A stretch of DNA of 64,000 nucleotides from Paeniglutamicibacter psychrophenolicus (GCF_030812255.1 NZ_JAUSSH010000004.1:186001-250000), one strand, 5' to 3'; shown: positions 26,235 to 35,469, numbered from the stretch's first letter. The notes: generated by a model from the letters alone, not told the origin. Made by a program: numbers and translations.

Positions 26235-26688
26235 GGCGGAACGGCACCGGCATCACGCGTTCCCGGCGCTGGTACGGCGTGTGGTGGTGCTTGAGGAAGT
26301 CCTCCACGGTGTGGTCGTACTGCACCACCATCACCGCCGCCCCGTAGTCGGAATCCGCGTCGAAGAACTGGGCCTGCAGGTGCCGGTTGCCCAGCGCGTG
26401 CGCGACCTGCCCCATCTCGAAGACGGATCCCGGGGCAATGACCAACACATCGGTGGGCAGCACCGAGATCGTGATGATCTCCTGCTCGTTGCGGAACAGG
26501 ATGTCCCCGTCGGCAAGGTCGGGTCCCGGGGCCAGGCGGATGCCCAGCTCCCGCCCGTGGTCGGTGGTGACGCGCTGGATGCGCTTGACCAGTGCCGAGG
26601 AGGGCAGCACGACTTTTTCCTCGTGCAGCTTCGCCAGCTCGGCCGCGGGAACATCTTTCTTGTTCCCCGATAGCTGCTCGATGATCAT
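26215..26688 (-). CDS. ureE: Urease nickel metallochaperone UreE
   Basis: Dimeric nickel chaperone that supplies UreG. From the ATG at 26688 (AAGGAG 4 nt upstream) it has 157 residues: an N-terminal peptide-binding domain and a C-terminal metal-binding domain with YDHTVEDFLKHHHTPYQRRERVMPVPF and a short His-containing end, HAEHTH, rather than the long poly-His tail of Klebsiella. Overlaps ureF by 20 nt; ureC stops 28 bp upstream. Confidence 0.94.
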   Translation of the reverse strand: MIIEQLSGNKKDVPAAELAKLHEEKVVLPSSALVKRIQRVTTDHGRELGIRLAPGPDLADGDILFRNEQEIITISVLPTDVLVIAPGSVFEMGQVAHALGNRHLQAQFFDADSDYGAAVMVVQYDHTVEDFLKHHHTPYQRRERVMPVPFRHAEHTH

Positions 26689-26716
26689 GAAACTCCTTGT
26701 GGTTCTCGCCGTCGGT

Positions 26717-28429
26717 TTAGAAGAGGAAGTAGCGCTGGGCCATGGGCAGCACGCTGGAGGGCTCACAGGTGGCCAGCACGCCGTCGACGGTGACCTGGTA
26801 GGTTTGCGGGTCGACCTGGATGTCCGGGGTTTCCCCGTTGAATTTCATGGCTGCCTTGGTCAGCGAGCGGATCCCCGACACCGGGCGGATGACCTTGCGC
26901 AGCCGCAGGCGTTCGGGAACGCCCTCCTCGATGGCTGCCTGGGACAGGAAGGTGATCGAGGATTGGTGCACCGCTGTGCCCAGCGCACCGAAGTTCTCGC
27001 GCAGCGTGCGCGGCTGCGGGGTGGGGATCGAGCCGTTCGCGTCGCCCATCAGCGACTGCACGATCAGCCCGCCCTTGATCACCATCTCCGGTTTCACGCC
27101 GAAGAAGGCCGGATCCCAGAGCACCAGGTCGGCGAATTTGCCTTCCTCGATGCTGCCGACGGAATCGGCGATGCCGTGGGCGATCGCCGGGTTGATGGTG
27201 TACTTCGCCACGAAGCGCTTGATCCGGAAGTTGTCCCCGACCTCCGGGTCGCCCTCCAGCTTGCCGCGCTGGCGCTTCATGGCGTCGGCGACCTGCCAGG
27301 TGCGCAGCACCGTCTCCCCGACGCGTCCCATGGCCTGGGAGTCGGAGGAGGTCATGGAGAACACGCCCATGTCGTGCAGCACGTCCTCGGCCGCGATGGT
27401 CTCGGCGCGGATGCGCGAGTCGGCAAAGGCCACGTCCTCGGGGATGTCGGCGTTGAGGTGGTGTGCCACCATGAGCATGTCGAGGTGCTCGTCCACCGTG
27501 TTGTTCGTGTACGGCAGGGTGGGGTTGGTGGAGGCCGGCAGCACGTTGGGCAGGCCCGCCATGCGGATGATGTCAGGTGCGTGCCCGCCGCCGGCGCCCT
27601 CGGTGTGGAAGGTGTGGATGACGCGGCCGTCGATGGCCTCGATGGTGTCCTCGACGAAGCCGCATTCGTTCAGCGTGTCGGCGTGGATGGCGATCTGCAC
27701 GTCGAATTCGTCGGCGATCTTCAGGGAGTTGTCGATCGAGGAATGGGTTGCTCCCCAGTCCTCGTGGATCTTCAGGCCGATGGCTCCGGCCCTGATCTGC
27801 TCGGCCAGCGGTGCTCGCGCGCTGGCGTGGCCCTTGCCCAGGAAGCCGATGTTCATCGGCAGGTTTTCCACGGCCTGCAGCATCCGGGCGATGTGCCAGG
27901 GGCCGGGGGTCACAGTGGTCGCCTTGGAGGCGTCGGAGGGCCCGGCGCCGCCGCCGATCATGGTGGTGACGCCGGAGGCCAGCGCCACGGGGATCTGTTG
28001 TGGGCTCACGAAGTGCACGTGGGTGTCGATGGCCCCGGCGGTGAGGATCTTGTGTTCACCGGCAATGATGTCGGTGGCTGCACCGATGGTGATGTTGACC
28101 CCGTTGGTGATGTCCGGGTTGCCGGCCTTGCCGATCTTGAAGATGTGCCCGTCGCGCAGGGCCACGTCGGCCTTGTAGATGCCGGTGTAGTCCAGCACCA
28201 CCACGTTGGTGATGACGGTGTCCGGGATGTCCTGGTCGCGGGTCATCTGGCCGTTTTGGCCCATGCCATCGCGAATGACCTTGCCGCCGCCGAAGACGAC
28301 CTCGTCGCCGTAGTTGGTGTAGTCGTGCTCGATCTCGGCCAGCAGCTCGGTGTCTGCCAGGCGAATGGCGTCCCCGGTGGTAGGCCCGTACATTTCCGCA
28401 TAGTGCTTGCGGCTCATCTCGAAGCTCAT
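26717..28429 (-). CDS. ureC: Urease subunit alpha
   Basis: Catalytic subunit that hydrolyses urea to ammonia and carbamate at a di-nickel centre. 570 residues, normal length. Metal and active-site elements are THVHF (two His), GLKIHEDWG with the carbamylated bridging Lys, the His of [24 protein letters not shown], and the flap MVAHHLN. The ATG overlaps the ureB stop (ATGA). Confidence 0.98.
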   Translation of the reverse strand: MSFEMSRKHYAEMYGPTTGDAIRLADTELLAEIEHDYTNYGDEVVFGGGKVIRDGMGQNGQMTRDQDIPDTVITNVVVLDYTGIYKADVALRDGHIFKIGKAGNPDITNGVNITIGAATDIIAGEHKILTAGAIDTHVHFVSPQQIPVALASGVTTMIGGGAGPSDASKATTVTPGPWHIARMLQAVENLPMNIGFLGKGHASARAPLAEQIRAGAIGLKIHEDWGATHSSIDNSLKIADEFDVQIAIHADTLNECGFVEDTIEAIDGRVIHTFHTEGAGGGHAPDIIRMAGLPNVLPASTNPTLPYTNNTVDEHLDMLMVAHHLNADIPEDVAFADSRIRAETIAAEDVLHDMGVFSMTSSDSQAMGRVGETVLRTWQVADAMKRQRGKLEGDPEVGDNFRIKRFVAKYTINPAIAHGIADSVGSIEEGKFADLVLWDPAFFGVKPEMVIKGGLIVQSLMGDANGSIPTPQPRTLRENFGALGTAVHQSSITFLSQAAIEEGVPERLRLRKVIRPVSGIRSLTKAAMKFNGETPDIQVDPQTYQVTVDGVLATCEPSSVLPMAQRYFLF

Positions 28430-29001
28430 GCCTGGTCCTCCTCCTTCGTCTCGTCCTTCGAAGCCGACTCGGCTTCCGCCTTTTCGCTTTCCTCGGTTGC
28501 GCGGCGCACCTCGTCGGGGTGTGGCGGCAGGGATTCGTCGACCTCGTCGACGCCGAAGTCGGTGTGGAAGCCCACCGATTCGCGGCCCAGGTTCGGCAGG
28601 TCGATGTCGTAGTCGGAAACAATTTCCGCTTCGGTCACCGGGTTGATGCCGGCGGAACCGCCAATGGCCTCGGTTTCGACCGCGGGGATGGTTTCGCCCA
28701 GCGGCCCGTTCACCCGGTCCTGGAATCCGTAGACGTGGCGGCGGCCGGAGAATTCGACCAGGTGGACGGTCTTGGCGTCCCCGGGCTCGAAACGCACCGC
28801 GGTGCCGGCGGGAATGTCCAGGCGGAAGCCTCGGGCGGCGACGCGGTCCAGGTCCAGCTGCGGGTTGACCTCGGCGAAGTGGTAGTGCGATCCGACCTGG
28901 ATGGGGCGGTCCCCGTGGTTGACCAGGTTCAGGATTCGGGTTTCGAGCTCCGAATTGCAGAGCACGGGCTCGTCACGCAGGATGTATTCTCCCGGTTTCA
29001 T
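28426..29001 (-). CDS. ureB: Urease subunit beta with acidic C-terminal extension
   Basis: Structural beta subunit of urease. Residues 1 to about 105 are the ordinary UreB fold ([45 protein letters not shown]). A further 86 residues follow, whereas typical bacterial UreB ends near 100-130. The extra segment is acidic and disordered-looking, ending in Glu/Lys/Ala/Asp-rich sequence ([20 protein letters not shown]). The frame is clean and overlaps ureC by 4 bp, so this is a real extension, not a frameshift. Its role is unknown. Confidence 0.95.
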   Translation of the reverse strand: MKPGEYILRDEPVLCNSELETRILNLVNHGDRPIQVGSHYHFAEVNPQLDLDRVAARGFRLDIPAGTAVRFEPGDAKTVHLVEFSGRRHVYGFQDRVNGPLGETIPAVETEAIGGSAGINPVTEAEIVSDYDIDLPNLGRESVGFHTDFGVDEVDESLPPHPDEVRRATEESEKAEAESASKDETKEEDQA

Positions 29002-29020
29002 GATCTTCTCTCCCTTATGC

Positions 29021-29323
29021 CTAGCGAATCGGATTGTGGACGGTGACCAGCTTGGTTCCGTCGGGGAAGGTCGCTTCGACCTGCACGTCGGGAATCATGT
29101 CGGCGACCCCCTCCATGACCTGCTCACGGGTCAGGATGGTGGTTCCGTAGCTCATCAGATCGGCCACCGTGCGCCCGTCCCGGGCACCTTCAATGAGTTC
29201 GTAGGTAATGATGGCGACGGACTCGGGGTGGTTGAGCAGCAGTCCGCGGGCCTGGCGGCGGCGCGCCAAATCGGCGGCAACAACCACCATGAGTTTTTCG
29301 TGCTCACGCGGGGTCAAATGCAT
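29021..29323 (-). CDS. ureA: Urease subunit gamma
   Basis: Smallest structural subunit of urease, 100 residues, full length. Diagnostic stretches are [40 protein letters not shown] and [23 protein letters not shown] lies 6 nt before the ATG. First gene of the operon ureABCEFGD; a candidate promoter lies at 29351-29377. Confidence 0.97.
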   Translation of the reverse strand: MHLTPREHEKLMVVVAADLARRRQARGLLLNHPESVAIITYELIEGARDGRTVADLMSYGTTILTREQVMEGVADMIPDVQVEATFPDGTKLVTVHNPIR

Positions 29324-29550
29324 CTAGGGCTCCAGTTCTCAACAGCGGTAATCATAAACGCCACCCGTTATCTTCAACCGGCGGGTAGATGCGCCGGGAG
29401 GTCCGTGGATATCGCTAGAATAGCAGAAGAAAACCGGCAATCAGCCGCCGATTCGGGCGGCGCGCCAGCACCGTGGCCCACCCGTGGTTCACCCTTCGTG
29501 GGCGGCGGCCCCGCCCGGGCGTCCAACCCGGTGCTGACCTGGGCTTAAGA
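29324..29550. other. Upstream region of the urease operon
   Basis: Gene-free stretch between ureA and the pyrE hairpin. It contains the candidate ureA promoter at 29351-29377. I see no palindrome resembling a known nitrogen regulator or nickel repressor site. Confidence 0.45.
29351..29377 (-). promoter_or_regulatory. Candidate promoter of the urease operon
   Basis: On the minus strand TTGAAG (29377-29372) and TATGAT (29356-29351) are separated by 15 bp, about 28 bp before the ureA ATG. The -10 is good; the spacer is short. Confidence 0.4.
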
Positions 29551-29597
29551 CACGCGTCCCGCGATTTCCACCCTTGGTGAAACCCGCGGGACGCGTG
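29551..29597. terminator. Hairpin downstream of pyrE
   Basis: A perfect 13-bp outer stem (CACGCGTCCCGCG and complement, 29551-29563 and 29585-29597) encloses an inner, imperfect stem around TTTCCACC/GGTGAAA. It lies 26 bp past the pyrE stop and separates it from the urease operon. Confidence 0.75.
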
Positions 29598-29623
29598 GCT
29601 TTGGCCTGGCGGCCCGGACGGTC

Positions 29624-30181
29624 TTAGAGCCCCAGCTCGTCCTTGCCGAAGGCGAAGAGGTACGGCACCCCGGCCTCGGCCTCGATGCGCTCCTTGGAAC
29701 CGGTGTCGCGGTCAACGATCACTGCCACGGCAACGACGTTGCCGCCGGCCTTGCGGACGCCCTCGACGGCGGCCAGTGCGGAGCCGCCGGTGGTCGAGGT
29801 GTCTTCCAGGACGACGACGTTGCGGCCCTCGACCGAGGGTCCCTCGACCTGGCGGCCCATGCCGTAGGACTTCTGTGCCTTGCGCACCACGAACGCGTCG
29901 ATCGCACGTCCGTTGTGTCCGGCGGCGTGCATCAGTGCGGTGCCCACCGGATCGGCGCCCATGGTCAGGCCTCCGGCGTTGGTGAAGTCGATGCCTGCAG
30001 CATCGAGCATGTCGAGCATGACCTGGCCGACCAGCGGCGCGGCCTCGTGGTGCAGGGTGATGCGGCGAAGATCGATGTAGTAGTCGGCCTCCTTGCCGGA
30101 GGAAAGGATGACCTTGCCGTGGACCACGGCGAGTTCCTTGATGAGTTCGAGCAGGCGTGCGCGGGCAGCAGTGTTGGTCAT
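29624..30181 (-). CDS. pyrE: Orotate phosphoribosyltransferase
   Basis: Converts orotate and PRPP to orotidine 5'-monophosphate in de novo pyrimidine synthesis. 185 residues; the PRPP-binding motif is VVLEDTSTTGGSAL and the flexible loop region is VRKAQKSYGMGRQVEG. The ATG has TAGAAT 7 nt upstream and no ribosome site, so the message may be leaderless. Monocistronic, ended by the hairpin at 29551-29597. Confidence 0.95.
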   Translation of the reverse strand: MTNTAARARLLELIKELAVVHGKVILSSGKEADYYIDLRRITLHHEAAPLVGQVMLDMLDAAGIDFTNAGGLTMGADPVGTALMHAAGHNGRAIDAFVVRKAQKSYGMGRQVEGPSVEGRNVVVLEDTSTTGGSALAAVEGVRKAGGNVVAVAVIVDRDTGSKERIEAEAGVPYLFAFGKDELGL

Positions 30182-30321
30182 GGACCCAATTCTAGTTTGG
30201 AGTTCGTCCCTCCGGCGTTCGCCATGCCCGTATGCCCCCCTGACCCGTGATGTCCACGCCGCGGCCCGTCCGGACCGGCGGTGCCGCGGTCCTGCTACAG
30301 ACAGGCAGGTGGTCCCGGGGT

Positions 30322-30327
30322 TAGGGT
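30322..30327 (+). promoter_or_regulatory. -10 box for a leaderless winged-helix transcript
   Basis: TAGGGT lies exactly 6 nt before the ATG at 30334, with no Shine-Dalgarno sequence. Confidence 0.55.
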
Positions 30328-30333
30328 GGGGAC

Positions 30334-30786
30334 ATGACCGATTCTCGCCCTTTGGGTTACTGGCTTAAATTGGTTGACTCGCTCATTTCCGAGCAGTTCG
30401 CCAACTCCCTCGAAGAGCACGGCGTCACGCGCCGGCAATGGCAATTACTCAATGTCCTCTCGCTGGGACCGGCCACCGGCGGGGAGCTCACCGCTGCCCT
30501 CGCCCCGTTCTTCGGCGAGGCACAGGCCGAGGACGAGCCGACCAGCCCGTCCGAGCATCTGGCCGAGCTGGTTGAGTCGGGCTGGATCGCCGAGGAAGGG
30601 CACACCTTCACGCTCACCGAGCGCGGAGCGGTGTCGCTGGACCGGCTGACCGAGATCGTCGACGAGATGCGTGAAGAGTCCAGCTCGGGAATCAGCACCG
30701 AGGAATACGCCACGACCGTCGACTCCCTGAAGAAGATGGCAGTGAACCTCGGCTGGGACCCGGACAAGCCTCCCGCCGACGTCTAG
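30334..30786 (+). CDS. Winged-helix (MarR-like) transcriptional regulator
   Basis: A 150-residue protein with the MarR-type fold: an N-terminal helix for dimerisation (LGYWLKLVDSLISEQF), then TRRQWQLLNVLSLGPATGGELTAAL and a wing-like VESGWIAEEGHTFTLTERG. The usual second half of the recognition helix is replaced by an acidic insert (GEAQAEDEPTSPSEHL). Candidate -10 TAGGGT at 30322 points to a leaderless message. It stands 47 bp before nadE, which has its own -10; target unknown. Confidence 0.78.
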   Translation: MTDSRPLGYWLKLVDSLISEQFANSLEEHGVTRRQWQLLNVLSLGPATGGELTAALAPFFGEAQAEDEPTSPSEHLAELVESGWIAEEGHTFTLTERGAVSLDRLTEIVDEMREESSSGISTEEYATTVDSLKKMAVNLGWDPDKPPADV

Positions 30787-30821
30787 GGAAACGCTCCCGC
30801 GGCCTCGTCCCGGGGACGGGA

Positions 30822-30827
30822 TAGGCT
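30822..30827 (+). promoter_or_regulatory. -10 box for a leaderless nadE transcript
   Basis: TAGGCT lies exactly 6 nt before the nadE ATG at 30834; no ribosome site is present. Confidence 0.55.
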
Positions 30828-30833
30828 TGGGGC

Positions 30834-31658
30834 ATGCGCGAACTACAGGCCGTCATCATCAAGGAAATGGGTGTCAAGCCCCGGATCGATCCCGCCGCGG
30901 AGGTCCGTGCACGCATTGATTTCCTTAAGGAATACCTCGTTGCCACGCACACCAGCGGGTTTGTGCTGGGCATTTCCGGAGGGCTGGACTCCACCCTGGC
31001 CGGGCGCCTGGCCCAGCTCGCCGCCGAGGAATTGCGCGCGGCGGGAACCGATGCCAGGTTCGTGGCTGTGCGACTTCCCTACGGCACCCAGCTCGACGAG
31101 GACGATGCCCAGGCAGCCCTGGACTTCGTGGCCGCCGACGTGGAGCGGACCTTCAACGTCAAGGCCGGAGTCGATGGCCTCGAGTCCGCCTTCCACAAGG
31201 CCGTGGGCACCCCCGTCTCCGATTTCAACAAGGGCAACATCAAGGCGCGCATGCGCATGATCGCCCAGTACACCCTCGCCGGCGAGGACAACCTGCTGGT
31301 CATCGGCACCGACCACGGTGCCGAATCGGTCACCGGGTTCTTCACCAAGTTCGGGGATGGCGGAGCGGACCTTCTGCCGCTGTTCGGACTGAACAAGCGG
31401 CAGAACCGCGAGTTGCTGCGGCACCTGGGCTCGCCCAGGCAATTGTGGGAAAAGGTGCCCACGGCCGACCTGCTCGACGGGCAGCCGCTGCGCACCGACG
31501 AGGACGAGCTGGGCATCACCTACGATCACATCGACGACTACCTGGAGGGTCGCGAGATCCCCCAGAAAGCGGCGAAGAACATCGAGTCGAAGTTCCTGCG
31601 TTCGCGCCACAAGCGCACCACCCCTGTCACCATCTTCGACACGTGGTGGAAGAGCTAG
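30834..31658 (+). CDS. nadE: NH3-dependent NAD+ synthetase
   Basis: Catalyses the ATP-dependent amidation of deamido-NAD to NAD+, the last step of NAD synthesis. The 274-residue length is that of the ammonia-dependent form; there is no N-terminal glutaminase (nitrilase) domain. The PP-loop is SGGLDST at 48-54, and the binding segments [12 protein letters not shown] and [24 protein letters not shown] are intact. Ammonia supply could come in part from the nearby urease, though nothing in the sequence links them. Confidence 0.97.
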   Translation: MRELQAVIIKEMGVKPRIDPAAEVRARIDFLKEYLVATHTSGFVLGISGGLDSTLAGRLAQLAAEELRAAGTDARFVAVRLPYGTQLDEDDAQAALDFVAADVERTFNVKAGVDGLESAFHKAVGTPVSDFNKGNIKARMRMIAQYTLAGEDNLLVIGTDHGAESVTGFFTKFGDGGADLLPLFGLNKRQNRELLRHLGSPRQLWEKVPTADLLDGQPLRTDEDELGITYDHIDDYLEGREIPQKAAKNIESKFLRSRHKRTTPVTIFDTWWKS

Positions 31659-31690
31659 GCCGTCCCTTGACCTCGCAAAGGATTGAGCCA

Positions 31691-32395
31691 GTGGAAAATA
31701 CCGTGAACGACCCGGCATCGAGCCCCGACCCCGCCGACGCCCAAACTCCGACAGAAGAATTTCCGGAGCCAAGCGGGGAACTGGTCCAGCCCATCATCCT
31801 GCTGGTGGACCGCGAGGAACCCTGCCCCGAGGACGAGGGCATTGCCGTTGCGGCGCTGGCCTCCGTCAGCGCGCTGCTGGCCAACCCGCGACATCCGTAT
31901 TGGCGGCCCTGGGCGCAGGGCGCCTTTGCCAAGAGCGTCCGCCGGGCGGACGCCAAGATGTTTGCCAAGGTTGCCGGTGAGTTCCCTGGCCATGTCATGG
32001 CCGAGGTCGGGTCCGCACGGGCCATGGGGTTTGCCCCGATGCAGGCCGACTCGCTGCCCAAGCGCCTGGCCAAGCTCCAGGTCTCGGGAACCACGCTGCC
32101 GCCGGGCGCGCCCATGGATTCCACGACGGTGCGCATTGCGCTGAACGATTCGCTGGGGATGAGCACCGGGAAGGCCGCCGCCCAGGCGGCCCACGCCCTG
32201 TTCGCCTGGGTCCTGGAGGGAAACCCGGATGAGCTGGACGCCTGGCGGGCCTCCGGCTGCCCGTTGTCGATCCAGCGGCTGGATGCCAAGGCATTCCGGA
32301 ACAACGCCCGCGCGGCCGGCGGTCCGGTGATCCATGATGCCGGACGGACCGAGATCACCCCGGGGTCGGCAACCGCCTTCGTCAGTGTGGGTTGA
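31691..32395 (+). CDS. Peptidyl-tRNA hydrolase, PTH2-type domain
   Basis: 234 residues from a GTG at 31691 (AAAGGA 8 nt upstream). The C-terminal part, about residues 135-234, has the PTH2 opening motif IALNDSLGMSTGKAAAQAAHA, which releases peptides or N-blocked amino acids from tRNA. The preceding ~110 residues contain a second stretch (FAKSVRRADAKMFAKVAGEF to LPKRLAKLQVSG) that may be a degenerate copy of the same fold. Archaeal and eukaryotic Pth2 proteins are only about 115 residues, so this is a long form known from actinobacteria. Its stop overlaps the converging acyl-CoA dehydrogenase gene by 14 bp. Confidence 0.8.
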   Translation: MENTVNDPASSPDPADAQTPTEEFPEPSGELVQPIILLVDREEPCPEDEGIAVAALASVSALLANPRHPYWRPWAQGAFAKSVRRADAKMFAKVAGEFPGHVMAEVGSARAMGFAPMQADSLPKRLAKLQVSGTTLPPGAPMDSTTVRIALNDSLGMSTGKAAAQAAHALFAWVLEGNPDELDAWRASGCPLSIQRLDAKAFRNNARAAGGPVIHDAGRTEITPGSATAFVSVG

Positions 32396-33611
32396 CGAAC
32401 GCCGAGTGCCCGGTGACGGCCCGGCCAACGATCAATGAATTGATCTCGTAGGTTCCTTCATAGGTGTAGAGGATCTCCACGTCCCCGAAGAGCTTGGCCA
32501 TCTCGTAGTCGCTGGTGACGCCGTTGCCTCCCAGCAGGGCGCGGCCCTTGGCTGCCGACTCGCGGGCCAGGCGGGTGGTGGTCGACTTTGCCATGGCGGC
32601 CTGGACCATTTCGAGTTGCCCGGTTCCCTGGATCCGGGCCACGTCCGCCATGAGGGAAAGGCTGGCCATGGCGTTGCCCAGGATTTCCGCCAGCGGCAGC
32701 TGCACCAGCTGGAACCCCGCAATGGGCGATCCGAACTGCGTGCGCGCCAGCGCATAGTCGCGCGCGATGTCGAAGATCCCCAGTTGCACGCCGGCCGCCT
32801 GCCAGCCGACCCAGGCCCGCGAATGCTTCAGCAGTTCGTTGGCGGCAGCGAAGTTCTTGCCCCCCGGAAGCCGGTTGCCTTCGGGCACCCGCACCGAGTC
32901 CAGCGTGATGTCGGCGTTCTGCATGATCCGCAGGCCGATCTTGTTGCTGATCTTGGTGGTGCTGAACCCGGGGCGGTCCGATTCGACGATGAAGGCCTTG
33001 ATCTCGTTGTCCGTGGTGTCCCTGGCCCAGACCAGGGAAAAGTCCGCCATGGAGGCCGCACCGATCCAGCGTTTGGCGCCGCTGATGACCCATTCATCGC
33101 CCTCGCGGGTGGCGGTGGTGGACAGTCCCCCGGCGATGTCCGAACCGTGGTCTGGCTCGGTCAGGGCGAAGGCGCCCAGCGCGGTGAAACGGGCCAGCGC
33201 CGGCAGCCATGTCTTTTTTTGCTCCGGAGACCCCAATGCCTGGATCATGCCGACGATCAATTCGTTGTGGATGCCGATCAGGGCCGAAAGTGAAACATCC
33301 GCGCGGGCGGCTTCGACGTACACGAGTCCCTTGAACAGTGCACTGCAGTCTTCCAGTTCGATTCCCCCGAGGCCGTATTCGGCCATCTCGCGCAGCAGGT
33401 GGTGCGGGAATTCCTCGCGGTTCCAGTAGTCGAGGGACTCGGGTCGAACCCGTTGCTGCAGGAAGGCACGGATGCCCTGCAAGCGGGTTCGTTCGCCCGG
33501 TTCCAGCAGCTGCCAAATGTGCATCAGGTCCACCTCGGGAAATGGCAGCTCCTTGGCACACGGCTCGTGGCCGGTTTCGGTGAGTGATGTGCTGGTCTCG
33601 CTCAGTGGCAT
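32382..33611 (-). CDS. Acyl-CoA dehydrogenase (glutaryl-CoA dehydrogenase-like)
   Basis: FAD enzyme that oxidises an acyl-CoA to the enoyl-CoA. 409 residues from the ATG at 33611 (AAGGAG 11 nt upstream). Landmarks are ALTEPDHGSDI, the FAD/substrate loop WVISGAKRWIGAA, FGSPIAGFQLVQ, and LLGGNGVTSDYEMAKLFGD followed by YTYEGTYEIN, where the Glu of YEGT is the usual catalytic base. It is divergent from an acyl-CoA synthetase with a MarR gene behind it, which suggests breakdown of a carboxylic acid. Substrate could be glutaryl-, isobutyryl- or another short branched acyl-CoA. Confidence 0.9.
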   Translation of the reverse strand: MPLSETSTSLTETGHEPCAKELPFPEVDLMHIWQLLEPGERTRLQGIRAFLQQRVRPESLDYWNREEFPHHLLREMAEYGLGGIELEDCSALFKGLVYVEAARADVSLSALIGIHNELIVGMIQALGSPEQKKTWLPALARFTALGAFALTEPDHGSDIAGGLSTTATREGDEWVISGAKRWIGAASMADFSLVWARDTTDNEIKAFIVESDRPGFSTTKISNKIGLRIMQNADITLDSVRVPEGNRLPGGKNFAAANELLKHSRAWVGWQAAGVQLGIFDIARDYALARTQFGSPIAGFQLVQLPLAEILGNAMASLSLMADVARIQGTGQLEMVQAAMAKSTTTRLARESAAKGRALLGGNGVTSDYEMAKLFGDVEILYTYEGTYEINSLIVGRAVTGHSAFVNPH

Positions 33612-33717
33612 GAGAGGGGTTACTCCTTGTCCGGTGCAATGGTTGGCTCGATGTTTGCAAGCCCTTCCAAACCCTTGGATATCAAAGTATATTTGCAAGT
33701 GATCCGAATCACTAGGT

Positions 33718-33728
33718 CTTCCTACTAA
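33718..33728. promoter_or_regulatory. CTTCCTACTAA motif, copy 1
   Basis: An 11-bp sequence in the divergent region of the acyl-CoA dehydrogenase and synthetase genes, followed by TTG. The identical 11-mer occurs at 45725 before mmsA. Candidate shared operator. Confidence 0.45.
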
Positions 33729-33753
33729 TTGGGGGCCGGACGAAAGGACGCCA

Positions 33754-35469
33754 ATGACCGTAACCGAAGAATTCCGTGCGGCCCGCGATCGGCTCCTGGA
33801 GCTGCGCACCGACTACGCCGGCGCCTTGGCGGAGTTCCGCTGGCCGGAGTTCACCGAGTTCAACTTCGGTCTCGACTGGTTCGATGCGGTCGCCAAGGAT
33901 CCCGCCCGAGCCGGGACCAATGCCCTGGTCATTGTCGAGAAGGACGGCTCCTCGACCCGCCGCACCTGGGCCGAGCTCTCGGCCCGCTCCGGCCAGGTCG
34001 CCAACTGGATGCGCACGATCGGGATGAAGCGCGGCGAAAAGATGATCGTCATGCTGGGGAACCGCGTGGAACTCTGGGAAATCATGCTCGCCGGCATCAA
34101 GCTCGGCATGGTCATGATCCCCACGACCACGCAAATGACCCCCGCGGACCTGCAGGATCGGGTCGATCGCGGCGAGGCACGCTGGGCACTGGCCGGAACC
34201 GGGGACACCCAAAAATTCGACAAGCTCACCGGCGACTTCACGGTCATCCACGTCGACGGCAACGCACCGACCGGCGCCCTCGACTACACCGACAGCGCCG
34301 GACACCCGACCGAATTCGTTCCCGAGGTTCCCACCAAGGCCGACGAAACCCTGCTGCTGTATTTCACCTCCGGCACCACCTCCAAGGCCAAGCTGGTCGA
34401 GCACACCCACACCTCCTACCCGGTCGGGCACCTGAGCACGATGTTCTGGATCGGGCTGGAGCCAGGGGACGTGCACCTGAATGTTGCATCCCCGGGCTGG
34501 GCCAAGCACGCGTGGAGCAACTTCTTCGCCCCCTGGATCGCCGAGGCGACCGTCTTCCTGTACAACTACGACCGCTTCGACGCCAAGGCGCTCATGGCCC
34601 AAATGGATGCCGAGTCCGTCACGAGCTTCTGTGCCCCGCCCACCGTGTGGCGCCTGCTGATCCAGGCGGACCTCACGGCATTGAAGCACCCGCCGGCCAA
34701 GCTCGTCTCGGCCGGGGAGCCGCTGAACGCGGAAGTCATCGACCAGGTCAACCGCGCCTGGGGGCAAACGATCCGCGACGGTTTCGGGCAAACCGAAACC
34801 ACCGTGCAGATCGCCAACCCGCCGGGGCTTCCCATCAAGATCGGCGCCATGGGCCGCCCCATGCCCGGCTACGACGTGGTGCTCATCGACCCGGCCACCG
34901 GCGAGCCCGGATCCGGGGGGGAGATCTGCCTGCGGCTGGAGCCGCGCCCGTTGGGGCTGATGAAGTCGTACTACGCCGATGCGGAAAAGACCGCGGACGC
35001 CTTCCGCGGCGGCGTCTACCACACCGGGGACATGGCCGAGATGGACGAACAGGGCGTCATCACCTATGTGGGGCGCGGGGATGACGTATTCAAGTCCAGC
35101 GACTACAGGCTCAGCCCCTTTGAGCTGGAGTCGGTGCTGATCCAGCATCCCGCGGTGGCCGAGGCAGCAGTGGTCCCGTCCCCCGATGCGCTGCGGCTCT
35201 CCGTCCCCAAGGCCTTCGTTGTCACCGCCGAGGGGTATGCGCCCTCGGCGGAATTGGCGGCAAGCATCCTGCGCCATTGCCGGGAAAACCTGGCACCCTA
35301 CAAGCGGATCCGCCGCCTGGAATTCGCCGATCTTCCCAAGACCATCTCCGGGAAGATCCGCCGGGTCGAGCTGCGGCGCAACGAAGTGGCACGCCACGAA
35401 GGCACCGGCCGGTTGGAGGCCCAGGGCATCGAGTACCGCGACGACGACTTCCCGTCCCTGAAATCCTGA
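33754..35469 (+). CDS. Acyl-CoA synthetase (AMP-forming)
   Basis: Activates a carboxylic acid to its CoA thioester with ATP, via an acyl-adenylate. 571 residues with the P-loop-like motif TSGTTSKAK at 205-213, the adenylate-binding DGFGQTETT, the hinge VYHTGDMAEMDEQG, and the catalytic Lys in LPKTISGKIRR near the end. AAAGGA lies 5 nt before the ATG. Sequence style is that of medium-chain/benzoate-type ligases. It is divergent from an acyl-CoA dehydrogenase and followed 52 bp later by a MarR gene, so the three probably form one catabolic unit. Confidence 0.93.
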   Translation: MTVTEEFRAARDRLLELRTDYAGALAEFRWPEFTEFNFGLDWFDAVAKDPARAGTNALVIVEKDGSSTRRTWAELSARSGQVANWMRTIGMKRGEKMIVMLGNRVELWEIMLAGIKLGMVMIPTTTQMTPADLQDRVDRGEARWALAGTGDTQKFDKLTGDFTVIHVDGNAPTGALDYTDSAGHPTEFVPEVPTKADETLLLYFTSGTTSKAKLVEHTHTSYPVGHLSTMFWIGLEPGDVHLNVASPGWAKHAWSNFFAPWIAEATVFLYNYDRFDAKALMAQMDAESVTSFCAPPTVWRLLIQADLTALKHPPAKLVSAGEPLNAEVIDQVNRAWGQTIRDGFGQTETTVQIANPPGLPIKIGAMGRPMPGYDVVLIDPATGEPGSGGEICLRLEPRPLGLMKSYYADAEKTADAFRGGVYHTGDMAEMDEQGVITYVGRGDDVFKSSDYRLSPFELESVLIQHPAVAEAAVVPSPDALRLSVPKAFVVTAEGYAPSAELAASILRHCRENLAPYKRIRRLEFADLPKTISGKIRRVELRRNEVARHEGTGRLEAQGIEYRDDDFPSLKS

